Notes under the pieces: generated by a model
The model's input: the letters and a program-made list of their open reading frames with translations, nothing else
Told to the model about the DNA's origin: nothing
The model's database searches: none
Assembly: GCA_002315945.1 (NCBI GenBank)
Contig: DCIJ01000005.1
Coordinates: forward strand, 1-31,236
Origin: Lachnospiraceae bacterium UBA1729
GTDB taxonomy: Bacteria > Bacillota > Clostridia > Lachnospirales > Lachnospiraceae
Length of the DNA stretch: 31,236 nt
Direction of reading: 5' to 3'
Shown: one piece after another, positions 8,465 through 16,548 of the stretch
Position numbering within the stretch: the first letter of the stretch is position 1
How the letters are laid out: every line of letters starts with the position of its first letter
Translations under genes and position numbers: made by a program

Positions 8465-9157
8465 ATGGAGAACAAAAACTTTTTTAATGATGAATTTATG
8501 CCAAAAATGAATAAAATCGGCAAGATTACCGGCGCACTTGGCGTTCTGGTAGCCTTTGTTCCAGCCCTGGTGCTGGCCGTTGTATTTGGCATTTTACCTA
8601 AGCCTGCAGCACTGCTTACTGCATTTATCGCAGGTTCAACCTCCTTTGGTGTACTGTGGTTTGTGGAGCCAATTTCTTATTTTTCAGTATTGGGTCCCAT
8701 CGGAACCTATATGGCATTCCTGTCTGGTAATATCTCCAACATGCGTGTGCCCTGTGCATCTATGGCTCAGGTGTCTGCAGATGTTGAACCCGGCTCTGAA
8801 AAAGGAACCATTATTGCAACCTTAGGTATGGCTGTTTCTATTGTAATCAATGTTTCAGTGCTGACAGTTGGAATTATTCTGGGAAGCTCTATTCTGTCCA
8901 TGCTTCCTGAAACTGTGACTGGTGCTCTGAATTATCTCCTGCCTGCACTGTTTGGGGCACTGCTTATGCAGTTTGGTATGAGTGCCAAGGGACACGCAGC
9001 CCTGATTCTGGTTTGGGCTATATTAATCAATATTGCACTGCAGCTTGGTCTGTTTGGCTGGCTTCCTGGAGCAAACAATTATCTTGGAATTCTGACCTCC
9101 GTATTCCTGTCAGTAGCTGTAGCGATTTTAACTTATAAGAGGGCAAATGAGGCATGA
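8465..9157 (+). CDS. Small integral membrane protein, probable partner of the DUF5058 protein
   Basis: A 230-residue protein with about six hydrophobic stretches, including GALGVLVAFVPALVLAVVFG and a C-terminal LGILTSVFLSVAVAILTY. I do not recognise a named family with certainty; similar proteins are sometimes loosely labelled as channels. AAGGAGG precedes the ATG. It lies 12 bases after the DUF5058 gene, and its stop overlaps the next start (ATGA), so it is co-translated with the first amidohydrolase. A two-component secondary transporter made of this and the DUF5058 protein is plausible (inference). Confidence 0.7.
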   Translation: MENKNFFNDEFMPKMNKIGKITGALGVLVAFVPALVLAVVFGILPKPAALLTAFIAGSTSFGVLWFVEPISYFSVLGPIGTYMAFLSGNISNMRVPCASMAQVSADVEPGSEKGTIIATLGMAVSIVINVSVLTVGIILGSSILSMLPETVTGALNYLLPALFGALLMQFGMSAKGHAALILVWAILINIALQLGLFGWLPGANNYLGILTSVFLSVAVAILTYKRANEA

Positions 9158-10521
9158 TTAAACAGAATCTGTATGATGAAGTTCAGGGGTTAGCCCCCCT
9201 GGGGAGAAAAATCTGTCGATATCTTTTTAGCAATCCAGAGCTTAGCGGGCAGGAGCATAATTCTGCCGAATATTATAGAAAGCTTTTGAAAAAAGAAGGC
9301 TTTACCATTGTTGACAGCAGCACACTTTCCACTGCTTTTTATGCTGAATATGGTCAGGGAAAGCCAGTGATTGCTGTACTTGGCGAGTATGATGCGCTTC
9401 CAGGACTCTCCCAGGAAGCTTGTGCTGAAAAAAAGCCTGTCTGCGAGGGTGGTCCCGGTCATGGCTGTGGTCATAATCTGCTGGGTTCTGCAGCTGCAGT
9501 GGCAGCTGTTGCCCTTAAGCGTTTTTTGGAAAAAAGTGGGACAAAGGGTACCATTCGTTTTTATGGATGTCCGGAAGAAGAGCTTCTGTGTGGCAAGGTA
9601 AAAATGATTGCGGAGGGTATGTTTGAAGGCTGTGATGCGGCCCTCAGCTGGCATCCCAATGATGGCAACATGGTCCATGATCATGGTTATCTGGCCAATA
9701 CCTCCATGAAGTTCTTTTTTACAGGCAAGACAAGCCATGCGGCATTTGCACCCCATCAGGGAAGAAGTGCCCTGGATGCTGTGGAGCTTATGAGTGTGGG
9801 TTGTAATTATCTGCGTGAACACGTAGTTGACAGGAGCCGCATACATTACACCACGGACAGCGGTGGATTTGCTCCCAATATTGTTCCCGACCATGCCAGT
9901 GCCTGGTATTTTGTACGTGCTCCACACATACAGGATGTGAAGGAAATCGCTCAGAGAGTTGAGCTGGTAGCCAAAGGAGCCGCCATGATGACTCAGACTT
10001 CTGTTCGGGTAGAGCATGGCTATGGCTGTTGTGAGTTCAAAGATAATACTTCTTTTGCTGATTTGGCATATGTGAATATGGTTGAGGCCGATGGCCCCAA
10101 ATACACTCAGGAGGAAATGGATTTTGCAAAATCTCTGCAGGCAACCCTGGCAGAGGGTGTAGCGCAGCAGGCCAACAGGCTGTACGGCAGTGAGGAGCCC
10201 TCTATGCATATGGGAGTGGGAGACCGTCAGCTGTGGAGCGCATGTGAGATGACTGCTTCCTCTGACTCAGGAGATGTAAGCTATATTATTCCCACATGTC
10301 TGTTCACCACGGCATGCTGGCCAAAGGGCTGCTCACCTCATACCTGGCAGGCAAGTGCCGGTGCAGGTTCTACCATTGGTGAGAAGGGCTCTCATTATGC
10401 GGCCAAGATTCTGGCAGGAATAGGATATGATTTGTTTACCAAGCCAGAGGAGCTTGCAAAAATAGTTCATGAATTTAATGATAAAAATGACAATACTTAT
10501 GAACCTATTCTGGCAGACTAG
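9154..10521 (+). CDS. M20 amidohydrolase, AbgB-like
   Basis: A 455-residue metal-dependent amidohydrolase of peptidase family M20. Landmarks are the first metal-site region GEYDALPGLSQ (about 75-85), the GPGHGCGHN motif (residues 101-108, with H103 and H107) and PEEELLCGKV (about 140-150). The lid/dimer domain includes TSHAAFAPHQGRSALDA. Length and motifs resemble AbgB, a subunit of p-aminobenzoyl-glutamate hydrolase, but AbgA-type pairing is only approximate here. Its start overlaps the preceding stop by ATGA. Substrate unknown; the riboswitch suggests a product or substrate linked to glycine. Confidence 0.88.
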   Translation: MIKQNLYDEVQGLAPLGRKICRYLFSNPELSGQEHNSAEYYRKLLKKEGFTIVDSSTLSTAFYAEYGQGKPVIAVLGEYDALPGLSQEACAEKKPVCEGGPGHGCGHNLLGSAAAVAAVALKRFLEKSGTKGTIRFYGCPEEELLCGKVKMIAEGMFEGCDAALSWHPNDGNMVHDHGYLANTSMKFFFTGKTSHAAFAPHQGRSALDAVELMSVGCNYLREHVVDRSRIHYTTDSGGFAPNIVPDHASAWYFVRAPHIQDVKEIAQRVELVAKGAAMMTQTSVRVEHGYGCCEFKDNTSFADLAYVNMVEADGPKYTQEEMDFAKSLQATLAEGVAQQANRLYGSEEPSMHMGVGDRQLWSACEMTASSDSGDVSYIIPTCLFTTACWPKGCSPHTWQASAGAGSTIGEKGSHYAAKILAGIGYDLFTKPEELAKIVHEFNDKNDNTYEPILAD

Positions 10522-10530
10522 GAGGGGAAA

Positions 10531-11697
10531 ATGAATATTCGTGAAGAGGCAGCCGGTATAATCGATTATATGGTAAAAATTCGTCGTGATCTCCATCAGA
10601 TTCCCGAGATTGGACTGAAGCTGCCAAAAACTGTTGAATATGTTGCAAAAGAATTAGAAAAACTTGGTATTGAATATGAAATCAAGGAAGATATCTCCTG
10701 TATTTTTGCCCTGATTGGACAAAATAATCCGGGAGCCAGTGAAAAGAAATGTATCCTGCTTCGTGCAGATATGGATGCTTTGGATATTGTGGAAAAATCG
10801 GGAGAAAGCTTTGCCTGCACTGATGGCAGGATGCATGCCTGTGGACATGACCTGCATGCAGCCGGGTTATTAGGTGCTGCAAAAATATTGAAGGCTCATG
10901 AGCATGAGCTTAACTGTGTAGTAAAGCTTTTGTTCCAGTCGTCAGAAGAGACCTTTGAAGGAGCAAAAGCAGCTATTGAAGCAGGTGTGCTGGAAAATCC
11001 GGTTCCGGCAGCGGCATATGGTGCCCATGTATTTGCAGCTGGTCCTCTTAATGCCATTGGATATGGGCAGGTTCCCATGGGGGCTGTATATGGTTTCAAG
11101 ATTACAATACATGGCGTGGGTGGCCATGGTTCCACTCCTGAAAACTGTATTGATCCAATTAATGCAGCAGTTCAGGTATATCTGGCACTTCAGTCTCTGA
11201 TCGCAAGGGAATGCCCGGCCACAGAAGAGGCCGTATTGACAATCGGTCAGTTAAGTAGTGGTACCGCTGCGAATATTATTCCAGATACAGCAGTTTTACA
11301 GGGAACACTTAGAACCTTCAATCCTGCCATCAGGCAGATGCTGATGACAAGAATCAAGGAAATATCACAGTCTGTGGCAGCAGCCTACCGCTGCAGCATG
11401 GACATCGAGACGCTGAGTGATGTTCCCAGTGTAATGTGTGATCCTGAATTTTCTGAGTTTTGTATGAATACTATAAAAGAAGCAGGACTGGCAGATATGA
11501 CCTTTGACGTACATGTCATGGGTTCAGAAGATTTTGCCTTTATAGCGGAAAAAGTTCCTTCCTGCTTCTTCTGCATAGGAGCAACACCCTATGATCTGAA
11601 GCAGGGCCTGGGTCAGCATCATCCCGCGATTCGCTTCAACGAGGATGTCATGATCAACAGCGCTGCTGCTTACGCCCAGATCGCACTAAAATTTTGA
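10531..11697 (+). CDS. M20D amidohydrolase, hippurate hydrolase/N-acyl amino acid hydrolase-like
   Basis: A 388-residue cytoplasmic enzyme of the HipO/AmaA/IAA-amino-acid hydrolase group. It has the DLHQIPEIG N-terminus, metal-binding MHACGHDLHAAG with C104, H106 and H109, catalytic E139-E140 in SSEETFEGA, the lid motif GGHGSTPENCIDP and the C-terminal MGSEDFAF. Members remove acyl groups from amino acids, for example benzoate from hippurate to give glycine. AGGAGG lies just upstream, nine bases after the AbgB-like gene. The last codon is followed by TGA, which is also the first three bases of palindrome B1. Glycine release would fit the riboswitch but is inference. Confidence 0.9.
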   Translation: MNIREEAAGIIDYMVKIRRDLHQIPEIGLKLPKTVEYVAKELEKLGIEYEIKEDISCIFALIGQNNPGASEKKCILLRADMDALDIVEKSGESFACTDGRMHACGHDLHAAGLLGAAKILKAHEHELNCVVKLLFQSSEETFEGAKAAIEAGVLENPVPAAAYGAHVFAAGPLNAIGYGQVPMGAVYGFKITIHGVGGHGSTPENCIDPINAAVQVYLALQSLIARECPATEEAVLTIGQLSSGTAANIIPDTAVLQGTLRTFNPAIRQMLMTRIKEISQSVAAAYRCSMDIETLSDVPSVMCDPEFSEFCMNTIKEAGLADMTFDVHVMGSEDFAFIAEKVPSCFFCIGATPYDLKQGLGQHHPAIRFNEDVMINSAAAYAQIALKF

Positions 11698-11758
11698 ACC
11701 AGGGGGACGGGGTTGGGGGTTCATTTTTTTGAACCCCTAACCCCGTCCCCCTGGTTCA
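11695..11758. repeat. Palindromic repeat B1
   Basis: A 64-base near-perfect palindrome, TGAACCAGGGGGACGGGG at the left and the complement ending CCCTGGTTCA at the right. The left TGA is the stop codon of the amidohydrolase. It is followed by seven T, so on the plus strand it could work as a terminator. Confidence 0.92.
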
Positions 11759-11764
11759 TTTTTT

Positions 11765-11793
11765 TGACCCTAGAACCCCGTCCCCTGGGTTCA
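11765..11793. repeat. Single-arm repeat B2
   Basis: A 29-base arm with CCCTAGAACCCCGTCCCC. Its right end, read on the minus strand, begins TGAACCC, and that TGA is the stop codon of the RpiR-family regulator. Together B1 and B2 form the whole gap between two convergent operons. Confidence 0.9.
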
Positions 11794-12651
11794 AATGTGA
11801 GACATATTCTGAATTTCTTTCATATACTGTGCCGGTGCCACACTGTTTAATTCAGCCAGTGTCATGCTGTGGAGGGCTTCCTTGATGTTTCTGTCATACT
11901 GAAGAACGGAAGCATAAAGCAGATCAAAGAGAATTAGAATTGGGTACTGAGGAGAGATAAGTTTTCCTAAATCCAGCTTTTCTTTTGTAGCAATAGGAAG
12001 AACCTCATCACAGAAGTCGTTCCAGGATTTGTCGTGAATGGAGCTGATTAGCACGGTAGTTGCTCCTTTTAGCTTTGCAGTCTGCAATGCGTGAAGTACG
12101 ACTGTACTTTTTCCACTTACAGAAATCCCGATCACAAGAGAATCCTGATTAACGATTGCGGAGTTCATTGTCATGACATGCTCATCTACAATACAGTCAA
12201 CATCGATGCCCAGACGCATCAGACGAAGTCGCATCTCTTCACCAGACACGCCTGAGGAGCCTTTTCCATACAGAAATATTCTTTTTTTGTTTGCAATCCA
12301 TTTTGCGACCCTGTGAATTTGTGCCTCATCCAGTAAGGCGTAGGAATGGGTCAGTAGTTCCTGATAGGTATCGAGGATATGTCTGGAATCCTCACCCATT
12401 TGTCCGGCTTCTTTAGGGACAAGGCATTCGCGATACTGAAAAACAAACTGGCGGTACCCCTGAAATCCGCATTTTTGAGCAAAACGGGACAGTGTTGCCT
12501 CTGATGTAAAAAGATGTTCGGCAATATTTTTTGCTGAAAAATCCATCTGAGTCTTATTCTTCATAAAAAAGTCAGCCACCGTCTTTTCGACCGGTGAAAG
12601 GCTGTCGTAATGAAGCTGAATGATTGGAACAATGTCTTTTTCGTACTGCAT
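11791..12651 (-). CDS. MurR/RpiR-family transcriptional regulator
   Basis: A 286-residue regulator with an N-terminal helix-turn-helix (about 1-77; AEHLFTSEATLSRFAQKCGF is the recognition region) and a SIS phosphosugar-binding domain (about 105-240; KRIFLYGKGSSGVSGEEM and VIGISVSGKSTVVLHAL). The frame extends 14 codons further upstream, but the ATG at 12651 has GGAGAG at good spacing and gives the usual N-terminus. It is the last gene of the nanE-PTS unit and probably senses an amino-sugar phosphate to control it. A terminator separates it from the PTS gene. The stop codon belongs to repeat B2. Confidence 0.9.
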   Translation of the reverse strand: MQYEKDIVPIIQLHYDSLSPVEKTVADFFMKNKTQMDFSAKNIAEHLFTSEATLSRFAQKCGFQGYRQFVFQYRECLVPKEAGQMGEDSRHILDTYQELLTHSYALLDEAQIHRVAKWIANKKRIFLYGKGSSGVSGEEMRLRLMRLGIDVDCIVDEHVMTMNSAIVNQDSLVIGISVSGKSTVVLHALQTAKLKGATTVLISSIHDKSWNDFCDEVLPIATKEKLDLGKLISPQYPILILFDLLYASVLQYDRNIKEALHSMTLAELNSVAPAQYMKEIQNMSHI

Positions 12652-12692
12652 GATACTCTCCGTTGATATCTTGTTTTGATGGTATTTTACCA

Positions 12693-12728
12693 TAAAATAA
12701 AGAGGAAGGGCATAGAACCATTCCTCCT
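12693..12728 (-). terminator. Terminator after the PTS gene
   Basis: On the minus strand GAGGAA (12726-12721) pairs with TTCCTC (12707-12702) and is followed by TTTATTTT. It lies between the PTS stop and the regulator start, so regulator expression may be lower than PTS expression. Confidence 0.6.
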
Positions 12729-12777
12729 TATTATGGTAATTATTTTCTAGATATTATCGAAATATTATATTAATTTA

Positions 12778-14283
12778 TCAGTCATCAACATTCAGAAGTT
12801 CGTTGATAATATTCTTATAAAGAATTGCTTTTGCACCGTAAACAGCCTGGATACCGCCCTTTACTTCGAAGATACCAGTTGCTCCGATTTCTTTCAGTCT
12901 TGCCTGGTTAACTTTGGTCTGATCTTTTACAGAGACACGAAGTCTTGTAATACAAGCGTCTACATCTTCAATGTTTTCAGGCTCGCCAAGTGCGCTGATA
13001 ATCTTTACAGCATCAAGACGGAGACTGTCTTTTGAAACCATACCTGCTTTTGCTGTATCAACATCTTCATCAGCATCTCTACCAGGAGTCATAATGTTGA
13101 ACTTGGTAATGAAGAAACGGAATGAGAAGTAATACAGTGCAAACCAGATTGCGCCAACGACAGGAACAAGGATCCAGTTTGTATGCTCATTTCCCTGGAG
13201 AACACCAAACAGGAAGAAGTCGATGAAACCGCCAGAGAATGTGTTACCGATTGAAATGTTCAGCACGTCTGCCACGAAGAATGAAACTCCATCAAGGAAA
13301 GCATGGAAAACATACAGTGGAGGGCAAACAAAGAGGAACATGAACTCAAGAGGCTCAGTAATACCAGTCAGGAAAGAGGTTGCTGCAACACCGAAGAACA
13401 GACCTCCAAAAGCTTTTCTCTTTGACTTGTCGATGCAGTGATACATAGCCAGTGCAGAACCGGGAAGACCGAACATCATGGTTGCAAAACGACCTGCGAA
13501 GAATCTGGTACCTTCTGTGAACAGACCTGTATGGGTTGCATCAGCAAGCTGTGCGAAGAAGATTTTCTGAGCGCCAGCAACTTCTACGCCGGCAACAGTT
13601 TCGATACCACCCAACTCTGTGTACCAGAACATGGGGTAAATCATATGGTGAAGACCAACAGCACCGCAAAGTCTCATCAGGAAACCATAGAAGAAGGTTC
13701 CAATAGCCCCTGCGCTTGCAATATAACCGCCGCAGGAAATCAGCATGTTCTGGAATGGAGGCCAAATCAGGAAGAAAATCATGCCGATAAAAATGGAAGC
13801 AAAGCTTGTTACGATGGGAACAAAACGAGAACCACCGAAGAAGCCCAGTACCTGAGGAAGCTGAATATTGTGATAACGGTTATGAAGATAAACGGTTACA
13901 CAACCTACAGCAATCGCACCAATCGCACCTGTATCGATGGCATTTCCATCTGGATTGAAGATGGACAGCATAACTGCGATTGTTGCGTTCATTACAAGAT
14001 AACCTACAACACCTGCTAAGGCTGCGGTTCCTTTATCTCTCTTTGCCAGGCCTACACAAAGACCTACGCAAAGGAGAAGCATCAAATTACCAAATACAAT
14101 ATTTCCGGCTGCACTCATAATCTGAAGGATTGCCTGAAGCCATGCCTGATTCAGAATAGGATATGCATCAACAGTGGCAGGTGTGGAAAGTGCGCCACCA
14201 ATACCAAGTAACAGACCTGCAGCGGGAAGGATAGCAATTGGAAGCATAAATGCTTTGCCAAGTTTTTGTAAATGTTTAAACAT
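12778..14283 (-). CDS. PTS transporter EIICB, glucose/N-acetylglucosamine-type
   Basis: A 501-residue membrane permease that imports and phosphorylates a hexose or amino sugar. The EIIC domain (about 1-385) has many hydrophobic segments and family patterns such as GLHHMIYPMFWYTELGG, GITEPLEFMFLF and GSALAMYHC. The EIIB domain (about 425-501) has the phosphorylated cysteine C444 in DACITRLRVSV. No EIIA domain is fused, so a separate EIIA would be needed. GAGGAGAG precedes the ATG. The gene lies 32 bases downstream of nanE, so N-acetylmannosamine or another amino sugar is a likely substrate (inference); glucose or GlcNAc cannot be excluded. Confidence 0.92.
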   Translation of the reverse strand: MFKHLQKLGKAFMLPIAILPAAGLLLGIGGALSTPATVDAYPILNQAWLQAILQIMSAAGNIVFGNLMLLLCVGLCVGLAKRDKGTAALAGVVGYLVMNATIAVMLSIFNPDGNAIDTGAIGAIAVGCVTVYLHNRYHNIQLPQVLGFFGGSRFVPIVTSFASIFIGMIFFLIWPPFQNMLISCGGYIASAGAIGTFFYGFLMRLCGAVGLHHMIYPMFWYTELGGIETVAGVEVAGAQKIFFAQLADATHTGLFTEGTRFFAGRFATMMFGLPGSALAMYHCIDKSKRKAFGGLFFGVAATSFLTGITEPLEFMFLFVCPPLYVFHAFLDGVSFFVADVLNISIGNTFSGGFIDFFLFGVLQGNEHTNWILVPVVGAIWFALYYFSFRFFITKFNIMTPGRDADEDVDTAKAGMVSKDSLRLDAVKIISALGEPENIEDVDACITRLRVSVKDQTKVNQARLKEIGATGIFEVKGGIQAVYGAKAILYKNIINELLNVDD

Positions 14284-14315
14284 ACTTTCTCTCCTCTATT
14301 TCATTTAATGTTAGT

Positions 14316-15011
14316 TTATTCAACTTCCAGTGCGTCTACAAACGCCTGAGTAATCAGTTTCGGTCTGGTAATTATTGAACCGACAACTGCACAGTAGCAG
14401 CCAAGGTCAATGACACGTCTTAACTTATTGGGGGTATCAATGTGCCCTTCTGCTATAACTGGATGAGAGACCTGACTCAGGATTGAACGGATAATAGCGA
14501 AGTCATCCGCTTCAATTTTGAGATTCGTGCTCTGCTTTGTGTAACCTACGAGAGTAGTGCCGATAAAATCAAAGCCAAGCTTATCAGCATTGACAGCTTC
14601 TTCCACGGTAGAGCAATCTGCCATGAGCAGCTGATTGGGATAAGTTTCCTTAATCTGAGCAAACAATTCTTCTAATGTCTGACCGTTTGGTCGTCTGCTG
14701 ATTGTTGCATCAAGGGCAATAATATCCACACCTTCTTCAACAAGTGCTGAAATTTCTCTCATAGTTGGGGTGATATAGACCTCCGCGTCTTCATAATTCT
14801 GTTTAATAATCCCAATAATCGGAAGTCCGGTATTTTTTTTGATTTCGGCGATGTCCTCTACGGTGTTAGCACGGATGCCACCTGCTCCGCCTTGAGTTGC
14901 CGCCAGTGCCATGCGTCCCATGATAAAGGATGAATGAAGTGGTTCATCAGGAAGTGCCTGACAGGATACCACTAGCTTTCCCTTAAGAGACTGTATTTTA
15001 GGGTTCGTAAT
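14316..15011 (-). CDS. nanE: N-acetylmannosamine-6-phosphate 2-epimerase
   Basis: Converts ManNAc-6-P to GlcNAc-6-P in sialic acid or ManNAc use. The barrel enzyme shows the typical KGKLVVSCQALPDEPLHSS start, GGAGGIRAN, VDIIALDATISRRPN, LLMADCSTVEEA and VIAEGHIDTP. Start choice is unusual. The frame opens to a TTG at 15047, but no ribosome site precedes it. A strong GGGAGG at 15022-15017 is followed after five bases by ATT (15011), which would give a 231-residue protein with the normal NanE N-terminus. I therefore propose ATT as the start, with moderate certainty on that point; family assignment is firm. The phosphorylated substrate fits uptake by the PTS encoded next. No nanA or nanK is in the window. 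Confidence 0.88.
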   Translation of the reverse strand: MTNPKIQSLKGKLVVSCQALPDEPLHSSFIMGRMALAATQGGAGGIRANTVEDIAEIKKNTGLPIIGIIKQNYEDAEVYITPTMREISALVEEGVDIIALDATISRRPNGQTLEELFAQIKETYPNQLLMADCSTVEEAVNADKLGFDFIGTTLVGYTKQSTNLKIEADDFAIIRSILSQVSHPVIAEGHIDTPNKLRRVIDLGCYCAVVGSIITRPKLITQAFVDALEVE

Positions 15012-15077
15012 AAAGTCCTCCCTTTCTTTTGATTGTACTTTGATCAAAGTTGTTTGTAGCTTAAAACTAACATTTTA

Positions 15078-15123
15078 TGAAAGTGCTTGCAAGAAAATAA
15101 CACTCTTTAGAAAGTACTTGCAA
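15078..15123 (-). promoter_or_regulatory. Direct repeat with cre-like site upstream of nanE
   Basis: GAAAGTGCTTGCAA (15079-15092) and GAAAGTACTTGCAA (15110-15123) lie 31 bp apart, three helical turns. TGAAAGTGCTTGCA matches the CcpA cre pattern at all but one position by eye. Read on the minus strand each holds TTGCAA, a possible -35. They may serve catabolite repression or binding of the RpiR-type regulator. Confidence 0.55.
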
Positions 15124-15210
15124 ATGTTTGGAGATTTCATGGATTTTTTGTTAATTTTTAATCTGCTATTTTGTCTATTATTAACAAATTGTGGTAACAA
15201 CTTCTGAAAA

Positions 15211-15290
15211 TGACCCTAGGGGACGGGGTTGGGGGTTCATTTTCTGTTCCCAACTAACAAAAATGAATCCGAAACCCCGTAATTCTGGCA
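15211..15290. repeat. Degenerate palindromic repeat C1
   Basis: Left arm TGACCCTAGGGGACGGGGTT (15211-15230) continues to TTCATTTT. The right arm (15264-15290) is decayed to CCGAAACCCCGTAATTCTGG. It is an old copy with a broken stem. Confidence 0.8.
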
Positions 15291-15297
15291 TAAAAAA

Positions 15298-15326
15298 TGA
15301 CCCTAGAACCCCGTCCCCCTGGTTCA
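15298..15326. repeat. Single-arm repeat C2
   Basis: A 29-base arm with CCCTAGAACCCCGTCCCC, ending CTGGTTCA. The family core is intact; no matching left arm adjoins it. Confidence 0.88.
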
Positions 15327-15379
15327 AAAATATCCTTTTACTAATACTAAATTTTCATTTATATTATATTTAGAAAAAG

Positions 15380-15408
15380 TGACCCTAGAACCCCGTCCCC
15401 TAGGTTCA
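15380..15408. repeat. Single-arm repeat C3
   Basis: A 29-base arm with the same core, ending TAGGTTCA. It stops six bases before the GGAGG ribosome site of the following gene. Confidence 0.88.
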
Positions 15409-15425
15409 AAAATGGAGGAATTACA

Positions 15426-16541
15426 TTGAATTTGTTCGTTATCTCTTTTGTACTGTACAGCTTTCTTGGCTGGGTATGGGAGAGCATTTATTGTACATTA
15501 ATGCAGAAGGAATGGGCCAATAGAGGTTTTTTGTACGGACCCATTTGCCCGATTTATGGTTGTGGTGGAGTGATTGGACTTGCCGTCACTCAATTGACAA
15601 GTGCAGGCATTTTTCCAGAACTTAGCTGGGGACAGGTTTTTATTGCCGGATTTTTTGTCAGCATGATTTTGGAATATTCAACCTCTTGGATTTTGGAAAA
15701 ACTTTTCCAGGCGAGATGGTGGGATTATAGTGATGTTCCACTGAATTTACATGGTCGTATTAGTGTACCAACATCTCTTGGTTTCGGATTGGCAGCTATT
15801 CTGGTGATGAAAATTCTGTTGCCACTATTTAACCGTTACCTTCTGGTAGTGCCCGGATGGTGTGTTAATATTTTTGCACTCCTTTTTATGGGTGCTCTGG
15901 GTTCGGATATTACGCTAACTGTATCGGCCATTACAAACTTTCAACAGCGTATTGCCGAGATGGACGCTTCTGTTCAAAGTTATATGATTGATAAGGTAGA
16001 GCATGCTTTTGCTCTGCAGAGTAAGATTCAGAAGATGGCCGTGAAGAGAATTGTATCATTTAGACTGCCTAACAATAGGGCAGAACATATCCGTAAGCTG
16101 CGAGAGGAGAGGTTCGGGGAGCTTTCTCAGGAATACTTTGCTTCTTCCAAGTTTAAAAAAATGGGAAAATACATTCAGCATGGGCAGACATCAACCCTTG
16201 AACACGTGATGAAAGTTGCATGGGTCAGCTTCCTTGTTAATGAAAAAATGCATCTGAATGCAGATGAAAAGGAACTGGTGGAGGCGGCAATGCTTCATGA
16301 TTTTTACCTCTATGACTGGCATGATGGGGATCCCTCCAGAAGGACTCACGGACTAACCCATCCTGCAGTGGCAGCAAAAAATGCCAAAGAAGAATTTGAC
16401 GTTTCGGACAAAGTTCAGAGAACAATTAAGAGCCATATGTGGCCATTAACTATTACAAAGGTTCCCAGCTCAAGAGAAGCTGTGATTATTTGCCTGGTTG
16501 ATAAGTATTGCGCATTGGTAGAAACAATACGTAGAAAATGA
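15426..16541 (+). CDS. Membrane protein (ABC_trans_CmpB-like) fused to a C-terminal HD domain
   Basis: A 371-residue protein. The N-terminal half (about 1-165) has four or five membrane segments and the pattern FLGWVWESIYCTLMQKEW and NRGFLYGPICPIYGCGG, seen in the 'putative ABC transporter permease' CmpB-like family of unknown role. The C-terminal part (about 255-371) looks like an HD phosphohydrolase domain: H260 in LEHVMKVAW, the pair H291-D292 in AMLHDFYLYDW, and a later His in RTHGLTHP. HD domains bind metals and often cleave phosphates or nucleotides. The start is TTG at 15426 after GGAGG; no better ATG lies nearby. The gene sits alone between repeat copies C3 and D1. Substrate unknown. 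Confidence 0.8.
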   Translation: MNLFVISFVLYSFLGWVWESIYCTLMQKEWANRGFLYGPICPIYGCGGVIGLAVTQLTSAGIFPELSWGQVFIAGFFVSMILEYSTSWILEKLFQARWWDYSDVPLNLHGRISVPTSLGFGLAAILVMKILLPLFNRYLLVVPGWCVNIFALLFMGALGSDITLTVSAITNFQQRIAEMDASVQSYMIDKVEHAFALQSKIQKMAVKRIVSFRLPNNRAEHIRKLREERFGELSQEYFASSKFKKMGKYIQHGQTSTLEHVMKVAWVSFLVNEKMHLNADEKELVEAAMLHDFYLYDWHDGDPSRRTHGLTHPAVAAKNAKEEFDVSDKVQRTIKSHMWPLTITKVPSSREAVIICLVDKYCALVETIRRK

Positions 16542-16548
16542 GCTTTTG

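Larger units (their letters stand above)
15012..15425. other. Intergenic region between nanE and the membrane-HD gene
   Basis: This 414-base stretch holds the nanE ribosome site and upstream operator repeats (to about 15123), an AT-rich segment to 15210 without recognised signals, and then three copies of the palindrome family (C1-C3). No coding sequence is supported in it. Confidence 0.7.

Noticed and set aside
9190..10209. Minus-strand 339-codon frame
   Set aside because: It is fully antisense to the AbgB-like gene, which has clear M20 motifs; the antisense translation shows no coherent family.
13438..14019. Plus-strand 193-codon frame
   Set aside because: It is antisense to the PTS EIICB gene and Cys-rich without domain pattern.
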